Part shown: in pieces, positions 17,057-25,958 of the stretch
How positions within the stretch are numbered: position 1 is the first letter of the stretch
How the letters are laid out: every line of letters begins with the position of its first letter
Origin: Clostridium disporicum
GTDB taxonomy: Bacteria > Bacillota > Clostridia > Clostridiales > Clostridiaceae
Length of the DNA: 64,000 nucleotides
Direction: 5' to 3'
Assembly (NCBI RefSeq): GCF_001405015.1
Contig: NZ_CYZX01000016.1
Location: forward strand, 1 to 64,000
The notes under the pieces: generated by a model
Told to the model about the DNA's origin: nothing
The model's input: only the letters and a program-made list of their open reading frames with translations
The model's database searches: none
Made by a program: the position numbers and the translations under genes

Positions 17057-17902
17057 ATGACTAAAAACTTTATATCAAAAACAGATGAATTATTTAAAAA
17101 TACATTAAACGAAATTCTTACAAACGGAACAAGTACAGAAGGTCACAAAATAAGACCTAAATATAAAGATGGGACTCCTGCTCATACACTATATATAAAC
17201 CAAGTTGTTGAAAAGTACGATATATCTAAAGGAGAACTTCCTATTACTACTTTAAGACCTACAGCATGGAAATCAGCTATCAAAGAAATTCTATGGATAT
17301 ATCAAGACCAAAGCAATGACTTATCAGTATTAGAAGAAAAATACGGAATTATGTGGTGGAGAGACTGGGAAGTAAATAACTCTAATACAATAGGCCAAAG
17401 ATATGGTGCTACTGTTAGAAAATATGATCTAATGAACAAATTACTAAAAGGATTAAAAAACGAACCTTACACTAGAAGACATATTATAGATTTATATCAA
17501 TATTCAGATTTCGAAGAAACTGAAGGATTACATCCTTGTGCTTTTCTTACTGTGTGGTCTGTTAGAGGAGAATTCCTTGATGTAACCCTTCATCAAAGAA
17601 GTTCTGATTATTGTGTTGCAGGTCATGTTAACAAAGTTCAATATGTAGCGTTAATGATGATGGTAGCTAGACACGTTGGATTAAAGCCTGGAGTATTTAT
17701 GCACGTTGTAGATAACCTACATATTTATGATAGACATATAGAGCAGGCTAAAGAATTAATCTCTAGAACACCTAGTGATAAACAACCTAAGTTAATACTT
17801 AAAGAAGGTAAAACAAACTTCTATGACTTCACAATCGATGATTTTGAAATGGTAGATTATGAGCCAGTTAAACCACAACTAAAATTTGAATTGGGGATAT
17901 AA
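17057..17902 (+). CDS. thyA: Thymidylate synthase
   Basis: A 281-aa folate-dependent enzyme that methylates dUMP to dTMP, giving dihydrofolate. The nucleophile is Cys161 in LHPCAFLTVW; HQRSSDYCVAGHVNK is the phosphate-binding Arg-Ser region, and HVVDNLHIYDRH the nucleotide-contact region. It is of the ThyA rather than ThyX type. SD GAGGTGAA precedes the ATG. The next gene, dihydrofolate reductase, starts two bases after its stop, so dihydrofolate is recycled by the product of the same operon. Confidence 0.95.
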   Translation: MTKNFISKTDELFKNTLNEILTNGTSTEGHKIRPKYKDGTPAHTLYINQVVEKYDISKGELPITTLRPTAWKSAIKEILWIYQDQSNDLSVLEEKYGIMWWRDWEVNNSNTIGQRYGATVRKYDLMNKLLKGLKNEPYTRRHIIDLYQYSDFEETEGLHPCAFLTVWSVRGEFLDVTLHQRSSDYCVAGHVNKVQYVALMMMVARHVGLKPGVFMHVVDNLHIYDRHIEQAKELISRTPSDKQPKLILKEGKTNFYDFTIDDFEMVDYEPVKPQLKFELGI

Positions 17903-17904
17903 TT

Positions 17905-18393
17905 ATGATTAGTTTAATAGTTGCCATTGCACAGAATAATGTTATAGGTGGAGATAATAAACTTTTATGGCATATATCTGACGATTTAAAGAGATTTAAA
18001 AAAATTACTTCTGGTAATACAATAGTTATGGGTAGAAAAACATTTGAATCATTACCAAGGGTTCTCCCTAACAGGAAACACATAATATTGACAAGAGATA
18101 AAAATTACACTGTGGATAATCCTTCTGTAGAAGTTATCCACAATATCAACGATATTATCAACAATTTTAAAAATTCTCCTGTGGAAGTGTTTATAATTGG
18201 CGGAGGAGAAATCTATAATCAGTTTATTAATTCTGTGGATAAAATCTACTTAACAAAAGTTTTTAAAAACTTCGAAGGAGATACCACTTTCCCTGAAATA
18301 GATTATAATAACTGGAACATTACTTTTGAATCAGAAATATTCACTGATGAAAAAAGCAATATAAACTATCAGTTTATAAACTTAGAAAAATAA
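17905..18393 (+). CDS. folA: Dihydrofolate reductase
   Basis: A 162-aa NADPH-dependent enzyme regenerating tetrahydrofolate. SLIVAIAQNNVIGGDNKLLWHISDDLKRFK covers the substrate pocket with the catalytic acid Asp27 region; VMGRKTFESLP is the NADPH motif, and VFIIGGGEIYNQF the conserved double-Gly motif. It is translationally coupled to thyA, whose end (GGGGATATAATT) supplies the SD. Confidence 0.95.
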   Translation: MISLIVAIAQNNVIGGDNKLLWHISDDLKRFKKITSGNTIVMGRKTFESLPRVLPNRKHIILTRDKNYTVDNPSVEVIHNINDIINNFKNSPVEVFIIGGGEIYNQFINSVDKIYLTKVFKNFEGDTTFPEIDYNNWNITFESEIFTDEKSNINYQFINLEK

Positions 18394-18404
18394 AAAAGCA
18401 TAGA

Positions 18405-18449
18405 AAAATAGGGATATTTCTTGAGTAAGAAGAAATGTCCCTATTTTCC
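18405..18449 (+). terminator. Terminator after thyA-folA
   Basis: AAAATAGGGATATTTCTT pairs with AAGAAATGTCCCTATTTT around seven bases. The A and T ends make it usable in both directions. Confidence 0.75.
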
Positions 18450-18598
18450 TGTCCTATTGTTTTTTGTCCTATATTGTTAATCCTATTGAAGAGTAACCAA
18501 ATTTTATAAAAAGATAATATATATTAATTTTTCTATTATCTCTTAGATTCAAGAATTTATAGTCAAATTCTTAATTTCAAATAACTTTCTTAAACATT

Positions 18599-18625
18599 AA
18601 AAAAGCCTTTCCTATAGAAAGGTTT
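18599..18625 (-). terminator. Terminator of the SRP RNA gene
   Basis: Minus strand: AAACCTTTC / GAAAGGCTTT hairpin with TTTTTT tail, immediately after the SRP RNA 3' end. Confidence 0.8.
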
Positions 18626-18632
18626 AATGAAA

Positions 18633-18899
18633 ACCGTGCACCTCACTTCGGCAGTAATCTATATGCGTTACCTATGTAGTTAACTCAGGCTAGATTTATC
18701 CACGTCACACTCAGGGGCTACTTATCGCTGCTTCCTTCCGGACCTGACGAGGTTCATAGTCTTAAGTCGCGTGGGACCCCACCCTCAACATCACTTGCAT
18801 AGGGGCAGACCATATAGACTAAAGCCTAGGTGAGGAATTCAATCCTGCTATAGCGGATTGCAGGTTACAGGGCACCGCTGACTCCCCATCTAGCACGGC
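18633..18899 (-). ncRNA. ffs: Signal recognition particle RNA, large bacterial type
   Basis: The minus strand gives about 267 bases whose ends pair (GCCGTGC with GCACGGT). The universal domain IV core is present as GTCAGGTCCGGAAGGAAGCAGC. The 5' part contains GGGGAGTCAGCGGTGCCCTGTAACC, the Alu-domain sequence of Bacillus/Clostridium-type SRP RNA. It pairs with Ffh for co-translational membrane targeting. It lies 3 bases downstream of tRNA-Ser and probably shares its transcript. A T-tailed hairpin follows. Confidence 0.93.
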
Positions 18900-18901
18900 T
18901 A

Positions 18902-18991
18902 TGGCGGAGAGAGTGGGATTTGAACCCACGATAGAGTTTCCCCTATACACGCGTTCCAGGCGTGCTCCTTCGACCACTCGGACATCTCTCC
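18902..18991 (-). tRNA. tRNA-Ser (GGA)
   Basis: A 90-base class II tRNA with acceptor GGAGAGA / TCTCTCC, anticodon loop CTGGAAC (anticodon GGA), long variable arm, T-arm GGTTCAAATCC and encoded CCA. It is directly upstream of the SRP RNA. Confidence 0.95.
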
Positions 18992-19130
18992 ATAATTACT
19001 AGAATAAATTCCTCTAGACTTTAACGTTTTGACACGTTATCTAATTATACACATATGTTAACATACAACTTAAAAAAGGTCAACCTAATTATCTTCTTCT
19101 ATATTGCCCATTACATTTCATTTTTATATA

Positions 19131-19176
19131 ACAAAAGAGCATTTATACATAAATATATTTATATATAATGCTCTTT
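19131..19176 (-). terminator. Terminator after lgt
   Basis: AAAGAGCATT pairs with AATGCTCTTT across an AT-rich loop, with TTTTG on the minus strand after it. Confidence 0.6.
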
Positions 19177-19198
19177 ATGCTAATCATGTAAATTAATC

Positions 19199-19963
19199 CT
19201 ATTTTTTAGTTTTTTTCTTACAAGCAAAAATTATAACTACTATACCTAACAATATTCCAGTTAAACTAACTATTTGGGCTATTCTTAAACCATAAAACAT
19301 TAAACTATCAGTTCTTAATCCTTCTATAAAGAACCTTCCAACAGAGTAAAGTATCATATAACTTCCCAAAACAATACCATGTTGTTGCTTTTTCTTATAT
19401 AAAATATAAATAAGTATTGCAAAAACTAATAAATCCCATATAGATTCATATAAAAATGTTGGATGATAATAAGTTCCATTTATAAGCATTCCTTGTTGAA
19501 TGAATTGAGGAAACTTACTTATAAATTGTTCTGTAACCGGTCCACCATGAGCTTCTTGGTTCATGAAATTTCCCCATCTTCCAATAGCTTGTGCTAATAT
19601 TACTCCTGGCATTACAACATCGATGTATTCAAAGAAATTAACTTTCTTTACTCTAGTAAATATATAAGCTGTTAATAATCCAGCAATAAGTCCACCATGA
19701 ATAGCTATTCCACCATTTCTAATATTAATCATATCCCATATTGAATGATAATTTTCAAATTCAAAGGCAACATAATATACCCTAGCCCCTATTATAGCTA
19801 AAGGAAAACTCCATAAAAATCCGTCGATAATAATATCAAAATTTAATTCTTTCTTCTTTGCAGTTATATATGTAACTCCAAAAGCTGCTAAAACACCACA
19901 AGCGATAATTATTCCATACCATCTAATTTGCATTCCAGCAATTTCAAAAGCAACTGGATTCAC
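19199..19963 (-). CDS. lgt: Prolipoprotein diacylglyceryl transferase
   Basis: A 254-aa integral membrane enzyme that transfers diacylglycerol from phosphatidylglycerol to the lipobox cysteine. It has seven or so membrane helices and the Lgt signature GRWGNFMNQEAHGGP (about 126-140), with the essential Arg-Trp-Gly-Asn-Phe. IRNGGIAIHGGLIAG and HPTFLYESIWDL are also conserved. Length is typical for Firmicutes. It lies 15 bases after tadA. Confidence 0.94.
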   Translation of the reverse strand: MNPVAFEIAGMQIRWYGIIIACGVLAAFGVTYITAKKKELNFDIIIDGFLWSFPLAIIGARVYYVAFEFENYHSIWDMINIRNGGIAIHGGLIAGLLTAYIFTRVKKVNFFEYIDVVMPGVILAQAIGRWGNFMNQEAHGGPVTEQFISKFPQFIQQGMLINGTYYHPTFLYESIWDLLVFAILIYILYKKKQQHGIVLGSYMILYSVGRFFIEGLRTDSLMFYGLRIAQIVSLTGILLGIVVIIFACKKKTKK

Positions 19964-19978
19964 ATAATCAACTCCTCT

Positions 19979-20425
19979 CTATTTTTTATTCTTTCTTCGT
20001 GTATCAAAAAATTTAGTAAGCATATCACTACACCTTTTATCATAACACCAATTAGTATTAACTCTACTATTAAATATATCATAATCTAAAAGATTAATCA
20101 CAGTTCCACAAGCACCCATATCAATGTTAAAAGTCCCTATATACAAATTAGATATTCTAGAATGAGCTATTGCCGCAGCACACATCGCACAAGGTTCCAA
20201 CGTAACATACATATCACATCCATTTAATCTCCAATCACCTATAGCTTTACTGGCCTCTTCTATTGCTAAAACCTCAGCATGAGCTGTAGATAACTTCATT
20301 GCTTCTTTCATATTACATGCTTTAGCTATAACTTCTCCATCTTTAACAATAACAGCTCCAACAGGAACTTCTCCTAAATCATATGCCTTTTGTGCTTCAT
20401 CTAATGCTAAATCCATAAAATTCAT
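19979..20425 (-). CDS. tadA: tRNA-specific adenosine deaminase
   Basis: A 148-aa zinc enzyme that deaminates A34 of tRNA-Arg(ACG) to inosine. HAEVLAIEEA gives the zinc His and catalytic Glu, and PCAMCAAAIAHSRI the two zinc cysteines. The frame is open 19 codons further upstream, but that extension runs into intergenic repeat A; the ATG at 20425 has a GGTGATTTT SD and begins the family-typical MNFMDLALDEAQKAYDLGEV. It is followed closely by lgt. Confidence 0.92.
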   Translation of the reverse strand: MNFMDLALDEAQKAYDLGEVPVGAVIVKDGEVIAKACNMKEAMKLSTAHAEVLAIEEASKAIGDWRLNGCDMYVTLEPCAMCAAAIAHSRISNLYIGTFNIDMGACGTVINLLDYDIFNSRVNTNWCYDKRCSDMLTKFFDTRRKNKK

Positions 20426-20442
20426 AAAATCACCATAAAAAT

Positions 20443-20679
20443 AAAGTACAAAGCACTTTGTTGAAAAGTTTGACTTCGTCAAAGAGAAAAAGTCAGCTGA
20501 AGCTGCTGGAAAAATATTGCCTACGTCAATAGAGAAAGGATCTCTAACGAGGTGAAATACTTTTTTCTGCTACTATAGTAGCATTTCCCCTTAACATAGT
20601 TAACTTTTCCCCGCTACATAGTAGCCTTTTCACCTCGACGAAGTCGACTTTTCACTTGTGAGCCTTAGCTCGCACTTTA
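20443..20679. repeat. Intergenic repeat family A, copy 2
   Basis: It begins AAAGTACAAAGCACTTT, continues TTTGACTTCGTCAAAG, has a GCTACTATAGTAGC palindrome and GTTAACTTTTCCCCGCTAC, and ends GAGCCTTAGCTCGCACTTT. The right half is closely similar to 62286-62373 and the left half to copy 1 (minus strand). It separates tadA from the CBS-domain gene and codes for nothing obvious. Confidence 0.65.
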
Positions 20680-20685
20680 TTTAAT

Positions 20686-21930
20686 TTAAGTATATATTCT
20701 AACTTTCTTGATTCTGTTTTTATCTACTTCTTCTACTACGAACCTTATATTGTTTAATTGAACCTCTTCATTTTGCTCTGGGAATCTTCCTAATTCTCCA
20801 ATGACTAAGCCTCCAACGGAATCAAATTCTTCTGATTCCATATTAACACCTATAAGTTCACTTATATCATCTAGTCTTGCACTTCCATCAACTACAAACT
20901 CATCTTCTTTAATTACTTCTATTTCTTTTTCATAATCATCATACTCGTCTTCTATATCGCCAAAGACTTCTTCTATTAAATCTTCTATAGTAACTATTCC
21001 AACAGTTCCACCATACTCATCTAATACTACTGATATATGATTTCTAGTCTTCTTCATTTCTTTGAAAAGTTCTTTTATCTTCTTAAATTCAAAAGTATAA
21101 TATGGCTCTCTCATGTAATCAGATACCTTAAAAGGTTTTGAATTTTTTTCAGCCATAATTAAGTCTTTTACATTTAATATTCCCACAATATCATCAATGG
21201 TTTGATTATATACCGGTATTCTTGAGAATTGTTCAGTCTTTATTATATCTAAAACTTCTTCATAGCTTGCATCTATATCCACAGCTATTACATCTACTCT
21301 TTGAACCATTACGTCTTTTACATGAGCATCGGCAAAATCAAAAACATTGAAAATCATTTCTTTTTCAACATCTTCTAATACACCTTCCTCTTCACTAACA
21401 CCAACCATGGTTCTTAATTCTTCTTCTGTTATAAATGGTTCACTTGCCTTTGGATCTCCGCCAAATAATCTTATAAATATTGAAGATATAGCAGTAAAAA
21501 TACCTATAAAAGGTTTTAGTATTTTAACAATCACATTGATTATCTTGCTTACCTTTAAAGCAACCTTTTCAGATTTTTGCTTTGCTATAGACTTTGGAGT
21601 TATTTCCCCGAAAATAAGTACTAATATAGTCATTACACCTGTTGCAATTCCTGCTCCTGCCGAACCAAATATTTTCGTGGCAATAGTAGTTGCAAGCGCA
21701 GATGCACCTATATTTACGACGTTATTTCCTATAAGTATCGCTCCTAAAAGCCTATTTGGGTCTTCCGTTAGTTTCTCAACTAGCTTAGCCCCCTTTACTC
21801 CCTCTTCCACCATATGCCTTATCCTAATTTTACTTAAAGACATTAGTGCTGTTTCTGACATTGAAAAAAATCCTGACATGATAAGCAAAATTATTAGTAT
21901 TCCTATCTGCCATATGAGACTCGTGTCCAA
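20686..21930 (-). CDS. CNNM/CorC-type membrane protein with CBS pair (hemolysin family)
   Basis: A 414-aa protein. Residues about 1-180 are a DUF21/CNNM membrane domain with three to four helices (SGFFSMSETALMSLSKIR, GNNVVNIGASALATTIAT). Two CBS motifs follow (about 200-330: VMVQRVDVIAVDID, EYGGTVGIVTIEDLIEEVFGDI), then a CorC_HlyC domain to the end. Such proteins are linked to magnesium or sodium-coupled magnesium export and resistance to high Mg; the hemolysin name is historical. It starts beyond the repeat and reads alone. Confidence 0.88.
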   Translation of the reverse strand: MDTSLIWQIGILIILLIMSGFFSMSETALMSLSKIRIRHMVEEGVKGAKLVEKLTEDPNRLLGAILIGNNVVNIGASALATTIATKIFGSAGAGIATGVMTILVLIFGEITPKSIAKQKSEKVALKVSKIINVIVKILKPFIGIFTAISSIFIRLFGGDPKASEPFITEEELRTMVGVSEEEGVLEDVEKEMIFNVFDFADAHVKDVMVQRVDVIAVDIDASYEEVLDIIKTEQFSRIPVYNQTIDDIVGILNVKDLIMAEKNSKPFKVSDYMREPYYTFEFKKIKELFKEMKKTRNHISVVLDEYGGTVGIVTIEDLIEEVFGDIEDEYDDYEKEIEVIKEDEFVVDGSARLDDISELIGVNMESEEFDSVGGLVIGELGRFPEQNEEVQLNNIRFVVEEVDKNRIKKVRIYT

Positions 21931-22245
21931 AAATAATCACTCTCCTAATTTACAAAAATATTTTATTTTTAATTATATCATACGCTAAAATTATATGATA
22001 TAAATTTCCAATAAATTAAATGTAAATTCATATTTAATACAATTTATAAATATTTTAACACTTTAAATATAACTCACTATTCACATACGTTAATAGTAGT
22101 ACACTCTATGTAACTTTAAAATCCAAAATCCTAGAAAGTTCTATTTACAAAATCCAAGATTTTGAATTTATCTTATTGTTTAATTTTAGTATTTGATTTA
22201 AAATGTTTCTTATAACATAAATTAACATAATTTTGAGGTGATAAT
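21931..22245. other. Divergent intergenic region, no gene seen
   Basis: This 315-base stretch lies between the CBS gene and the DUF368 gene. It contains a loose inverted repeat around 22120-22170 (AAAATCCAAAATCC ... AAAATCCAAGATTTTG) but no coding frame or recognisable riboswitch. Confidence 0.45.
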
Positions 22246-23169
22246 TTGTTTATTATTAATTTTATTCGTGGCTTTTTTATGGCCTTAGCTGATAGTGTTC
22301 CTGGAGTTTCAGGTGGTACTATAGCATTTATACTTGGTTTTTATGATGATTTTATAAATTCACTAAACTCATTGATATCAAGAGATAATATGGATAACAA
22401 AAAGAACTCTTTAATTTTCTTATTTAAATTAGGAATTGGTTGGGTTACTGGAATGGTATTATCAGTACTATTCTTATCATCAATATTCGATGCTCAAATC
22501 TACAAAATAAGTTCTTTATTTACTGGATTTATAGTAGTTTCAATTCCATTAATAATAAGTCAAGAGAAGGATTCTATAGTTGGAAAATACAAAAATATTT
22601 TATTTACTATTATAGGAATCACTATAGTAGCTCTTATTACTTACTTCAATCCAGCATCTTCTAATGGTGGTCTTAACCTTTCATTAGATAGCTTGTCAAT
22701 CGGATTAGGTATATTTGTATTTGTAGCTGGTATGATAGCTATTTCTGCAATGGTACTTCCAGGTATATCAGGTTCAACATTACTTTTAATATTTGGACTT
22801 TATACCGGAATAATAGGTGCTGTAAAAGAAGTTCTTACTTTTAATTTCTCTTACTTACCAATATTAATAATATTCGGTTTAGGAGTATTAACTGGTATAG
22901 CAACAACAATAAAAGTTATTAAATTCGTACTAAAGAAATACAGATCTCAAACAGTATATTTAATATTAGGACTTATGATTGGTTCTCTATATGCAATATT
23001 TATGGGACCTACAACTTTAGAAGTAGCAAAACCAGCTATGAACTTATCAAGCTTTAGCTTTATATTCTTCATTATTGGTGGAGCATTAATATTAGGATTA
23101 GAAAGATTAAAAGTAGTTTTTGAAAGTAAAGAAACTAAAAATATATCTAAAAATAGAAAAGGAGCTTAA
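22246..23169 (+). CDS. DUF368 membrane transporter (PopT-type undecaprenyl-phosphate translocase)
   Basis: A 307-aa polytopic protein with about eight helices. Family motifs are ADSVPGVSGGTIAFILGFYD (about 14-33) and a related inverted half, ISAMVLPGISGSTLLLIFGLY (about 165-185), which suggests internal duplication. DUF368 proteins were reported to recycle undecaprenyl phosphate across the membrane for cell-wall synthesis (PopT in Staphylococcus). Start is TTG at 22246 with an ideal GAGGTGATAA SD. A palindromic terminator overlaps its stop codon. Confidence 0.85.
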   Translation: MFIINFIRGFFMALADSVPGVSGGTIAFILGFYDDFINSLNSLISRDNMDNKKNSLIFLFKLGIGWVTGMVLSVLFLSSIFDAQIYKISSLFTGFIVVSIPLIISQEKDSIVGKYKNILFTIIGITIVALITYFNPASSNGGLNLSLDSLSIGLGIFVFVAGMIAISAMVLPGISGSTLLLIFGLYTGIIGAVKEVLTFNFSYLPILIIFGLGVLTGIATTIKVIKFVLKKYRSQTVYLILGLMIGSLYAIFMGPTTLEVAKPAMNLSSFSFIFFIIGGALILGLERLKVVFESKETKNISKNRKGA

Positions 23170-23184
23170 TTAAGCTCCTTTTTC
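23157..23184 (+). terminator. Terminator overlapping the DUF368 stop codon
   Basis: AAAAGGAGCTTAA pairs with TTAAGCTCCTTTT, then T. The stop codon TAA is inside the stem. Confidence 0.8.
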
Positions 23185-23207
23185 TATATTCAAATTAATA
23201 TAAGTTA

Positions 23208-24035
23208 TTATATCCCTACATTTCCACTATTAATACCTTGAACTGATTCACTTAATGGAAGCCAATTTAATATTTTTAAAATATATTCATCCCAAAAATA
23301 CCAGTTATGCTCTCCTGGTCCCTCTTCATAAGTTACATCAAAACCATTTTCTATTAATACTTCTCTAAACTGTCTATTCGCATCTATTAAGAAATCTTCA
23401 GTGCCACAACATAAGTATATCTTAGGAGCTGCCTCTACTCCAGATAATTTCTTAGCTAATGCTTCATAATCTTTATCGCTTCCTTTTATCTTTGATACAT
23501 CACCAAATACCCCTGTGTAATATTGGCGACCACCCATCATAGCCGTTATTCCTTCTTCTGTCCCATATACAACTTCATCTAAAACAAGTCCTGATGAAAG
23601 TCCTGCTACATATCCAAATGTATTATAGAACTTAAGTCCATTAACTATGGCTCCATATCCCCCCATAGATAATCCAGCTATAAAAGTATCTTCTCTCTTA
23701 TGAGATAAGTTGAACATCCTTCTTGTCATTTCAACTAGTTCTTCACCTATAAAGTCGCTAAATCTCTCACAAGTGTACTCATTATTTATATAAAACTTAT
23801 TTTCTCCCGAAGGCATTACTACTGCTATATTCTTTTCTTGAGCCCATGATTGTATTCTTGTTCCACTAATCCAATCACCATTATTTCCAAATATACCATG
23901 TAGTAAGTATAAAGTTTTAAAAGGTTTAACTTCTTCCTCTTTATCAAACACCAACTTATCTACAGGTAAAATAACATTAATACTAACTGTTCTCATTAAT
24001 GTTTTTGACATAAAGTCTACTTTTAATTGTGCCAT
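23208..24035 (-). CDS. Alpha/beta-hydrolase esterase (EstA / S-formylglutathione hydrolase-like)
   Basis: A 275-aa putative esterase. LYLLHGIFGNNGDWI holds the oxyanion region, AGLSMGGYGAI (GxSxG) the nucleophile Ser, the Asp is probably in CCGTEDFLIDANR, and the His is in EGPGEHNWYFWDEYI. The frame is open nine codons upstream, but the ATG at 24035 has a GGGGAGA SD. It is the last gene of the beta-glucoside operon, 6 bases or so after the ROK kinase, so it may remove acyl groups from sugars. No signal peptide is seen, so it acts in the cytoplasm. Confidence 0.82.
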   Translation of the reverse strand: MAQLKVDFMSKTLMRTVSINVILPVDKLVFDKEEEVKPFKTLYLLHGIFGNNGDWISGTRIQSWAQEKNIAVVMPSGENKFYINNEYTCERFSDFIGEELVEMTRRMFNLSHKREDTFIAGLSMGGYGAIVNGLKFYNTFGYVAGLSSGLVLDEVVYGTEEGITAMMGGRQYYTGVFGDVSKIKGSDKDYEALAKKLSGVEAAPKIYLCCGTEDFLIDANRQFREVLIENGFDVTYEEGPGEHNWYFWDEYILKILNWLPLSESVQGINSGNVGI

Positions 24036-24068
24036 AGTATTCTCCCCTTTTACATCTATCAAAAATTA

Positions 24069-24944
24069 TTATGCTATATTTTCTTTTGCATATAAAACTG
24101 CTCCTAAAATATTTGAATCATTGCTATATAAACAACGTTCAATCTTAGTAGTACATATATCCATAAAATATACCTTCATACTACTAAATTTTTTTCTTAC
24201 AAGATCAATAAACCAATCTTCTTCACTAATTCCACCACCTAAGCATATGACCTGAGGATTAAAGAATAAAACAATGTTATATAAACCTACACAAATGTTA
24301 TCTACCCAATCATTAATGGCTTCTACTGCTATTTTATCACCATTTAAATACTTCTCACATACGTCTGTACCATATTTTAAGCATTCAGTAGTTTTGCTAT
24401 TATAAATATCAATTAAAGCTGACATCGAAGCAATTGTAGCAAAAAACTTTCCTTTTCCATTCTTATAATCTAATAATAAAGGGGAAAATTCTCCTGCTAT
24501 ACCATTCATCCCCTTGATAACTCCACGGTCATCACAAATGCATCCACCAATTCCAGTTCCAATTACAAAATAAGCACTAGACTTAGTCCCTTTACCATTG
24601 CCTATTTTAAACTCACAATATCCTGCTGCTTTAGCATCATTAAGAGTGCAAACCTTCTTGCTTGTCCTTTTTGATACCTCTTCATTTACATTTGTGCCAC
24701 ACATAACGCATACATTGGGAGCTGCTTTAGATAATACATTAGAATTACTATCAATTACTCCAGGTGCTGATATACCTATCGCTTCATACTCATAATTCTC
24801 TAAGCCATCACATAAATAATCATAAAATTCATCTTTACTTTCTTTCATTTCAGAAGGCTTTTTCCACTTTTCTACTACATTATTATTCTCATCTATTAAT
24901 GCATATTTTATAAAAGTTCCTCCAATATCAATTCCTAAATACAT
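24069..24944 (-). CDS. ROK family sugar kinase
   Basis: A 291-aa kinase with the N-terminal phosphate-binding MYLGIDIGGTFIKYALID and the second glycine motif VIGTGIGGCICDD. ROK enzymes phosphorylate glucose, mannose or similar sugars with ATP. The zinc-binding Cys motif of many ROK members is not obvious. The frame opens five codons earlier, but those bases form the SD (AGGAG) for the ATG at 24944. In this operon it probably phosphorylates the free glucose released by the GH1 enzyme. Confidence 0.85.
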   Translation of the reverse strand: MYLGIDIGGTFIKYALIDENNNVVEKWKKPSEMKESKDEFYDYLCDGLENYEYEAIGISAPGVIDSNSNVLSKAAPNVCVMCGTNVNEEVSKRTSKKVCTLNDAKAAGYCEFKIGNGKGTKSSAYFVIGTGIGGCICDDRGVIKGMNGIAGEFSPLLLDYKNGKGKFFATIASMSALIDIYNSKTTECLKYGTDVCEKYLNGDKIAVEAINDWVDNICVGLYNIVLFFNPQVICLGGGISEEDWFIDLVRKKFSSMKVYFMDICTTKIERCLYSNDSNILGAVLYAKENIA

Positions 24945-25015
24945 TCTTTTTCTCCTCATAATCTCAAGTCTTTTTATTTAATATTCATTACTTTCATTCT
25001 GAAGCTTATATCCTA

Positions 25016-25918
25016 TCATTTACTTTTGTTTTTTCTATAAGCATTAGGTGTCATGTTATATTTCAATTTGAATTTATTTATAAATGCCATTTCATTTGGA
25101 AAGCCACACTCTAAAGATATATCTATAACTTTTTTATCTGAGTTTAAAAGTAAATGTACTGCATTCTCTAATCTTATTTCTGTTAAGTATTTATGAAATG
25201 TTTTTCCCAAGCACTTTTTAAATAATATTGAAATATTTTGTGGCGTATAATTAAATTTTTCAGCTACATAATTTAAAGTTATATTCTCTTTATAATTAAA
25301 ATTTATATAGTAAATTATTTTATTTATCGTATCATTAAAATTACTAGTAACAATATTCTCTTTAGCATAATTCTCATCTTCAACAATAGTAGTTAATAAT
25401 AATAATAGATTAGCCTTATATTTCATTTGAGAAATATAATTATTAACTTCTATATGTTTTATAACATTTTCATAATAAAACAAAAATTTTGATATATTAC
25501 TTATCTTGAATATCTTTAATGTAAAATCATCACGATTTAAATATTTTAATAAGAAATCATACTTAATGTGTAGACATTGATGATTACCACTACTACTTAT
25601 TGATTTTATGCCATGCAATGTAGTTCCACCTATAACAATTGCCTCTCCATCACCTACTAATATATTTCCATTCGCCGTAGTAACTTCAATACTGCCTTGG
25701 ACCATATATATTATTTCTAGAGACTCATGCCAATGCCTCCCAATTACCCCGTTACCAGTTGAAAATTGATCACAATAAGTGCATATATTATGGGGATCAT
25801 TTATCCATGGTTCACCTATCTTTTCAAAAGGTTCATACTCATTTTTATATTCAAAATATACAGTATCACCAACATTAAATACCTTTATAACTTGATCCGA
25901 TTCTTGAACATCTACCAT
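25016..25918 (-). CDS. AraC family regulator with cupin sensor
   Basis: A 300-aa transcription regulator. Residues about 50-115 form a cupin-type ligand domain (GRHWHESLEIIYMVQGSIEV, GDGEAIVIGGTTLHGI). The C-terminal 100 residues form two helix-turn-helix motifs: LNYVAEKFNYTPQNISILFKK, then VIDISLECGFPNEMAFINKFK with the AraC signature MTPNAYR. Start is the ATG at 25918 with a GGGGAGAGG SD; the frame opens seven codons earlier. It lies inside the beta-glucoside operon and probably activates it in response to the imported sugar. Confidence 0.88.
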   Translation of the reverse strand: MVDVQESDQVIKVFNVGDTVYFEYKNEYEPFEKIGEPWINDPHNICTYCDQFSTGNGVIGRHWHESLEIIYMVQGSIEVTTANGNILVGDGEAIVIGGTTLHGIKSISSSGNHQCLHIKYDFLLKYLNRDDFTLKIFKISNISKFLFYYENVIKHIEVNNYISQMKYKANLLLLLTTIVEDENYAKENIVTSNFNDTINKIIYYINFNYKENITLNYVAEKFNYTPQNISILFKKCLGKTFHKYLTEIRLENAVHLLLNSDKKVIDISLECGFPNEMAFINKFKLKYNMTPNAYRKNKSK

Positions 25919-25958
25919 AATAACCTCTCCCCATTTCACTAATAAATTTTATTAACTA

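Noticed and set aside
19979..20482. Longer tadA start at 20482
   Set aside because: The 19 extra residues come from intergenic repeat A and have no SD; the ATG at 20425 starts the family-typical protein.
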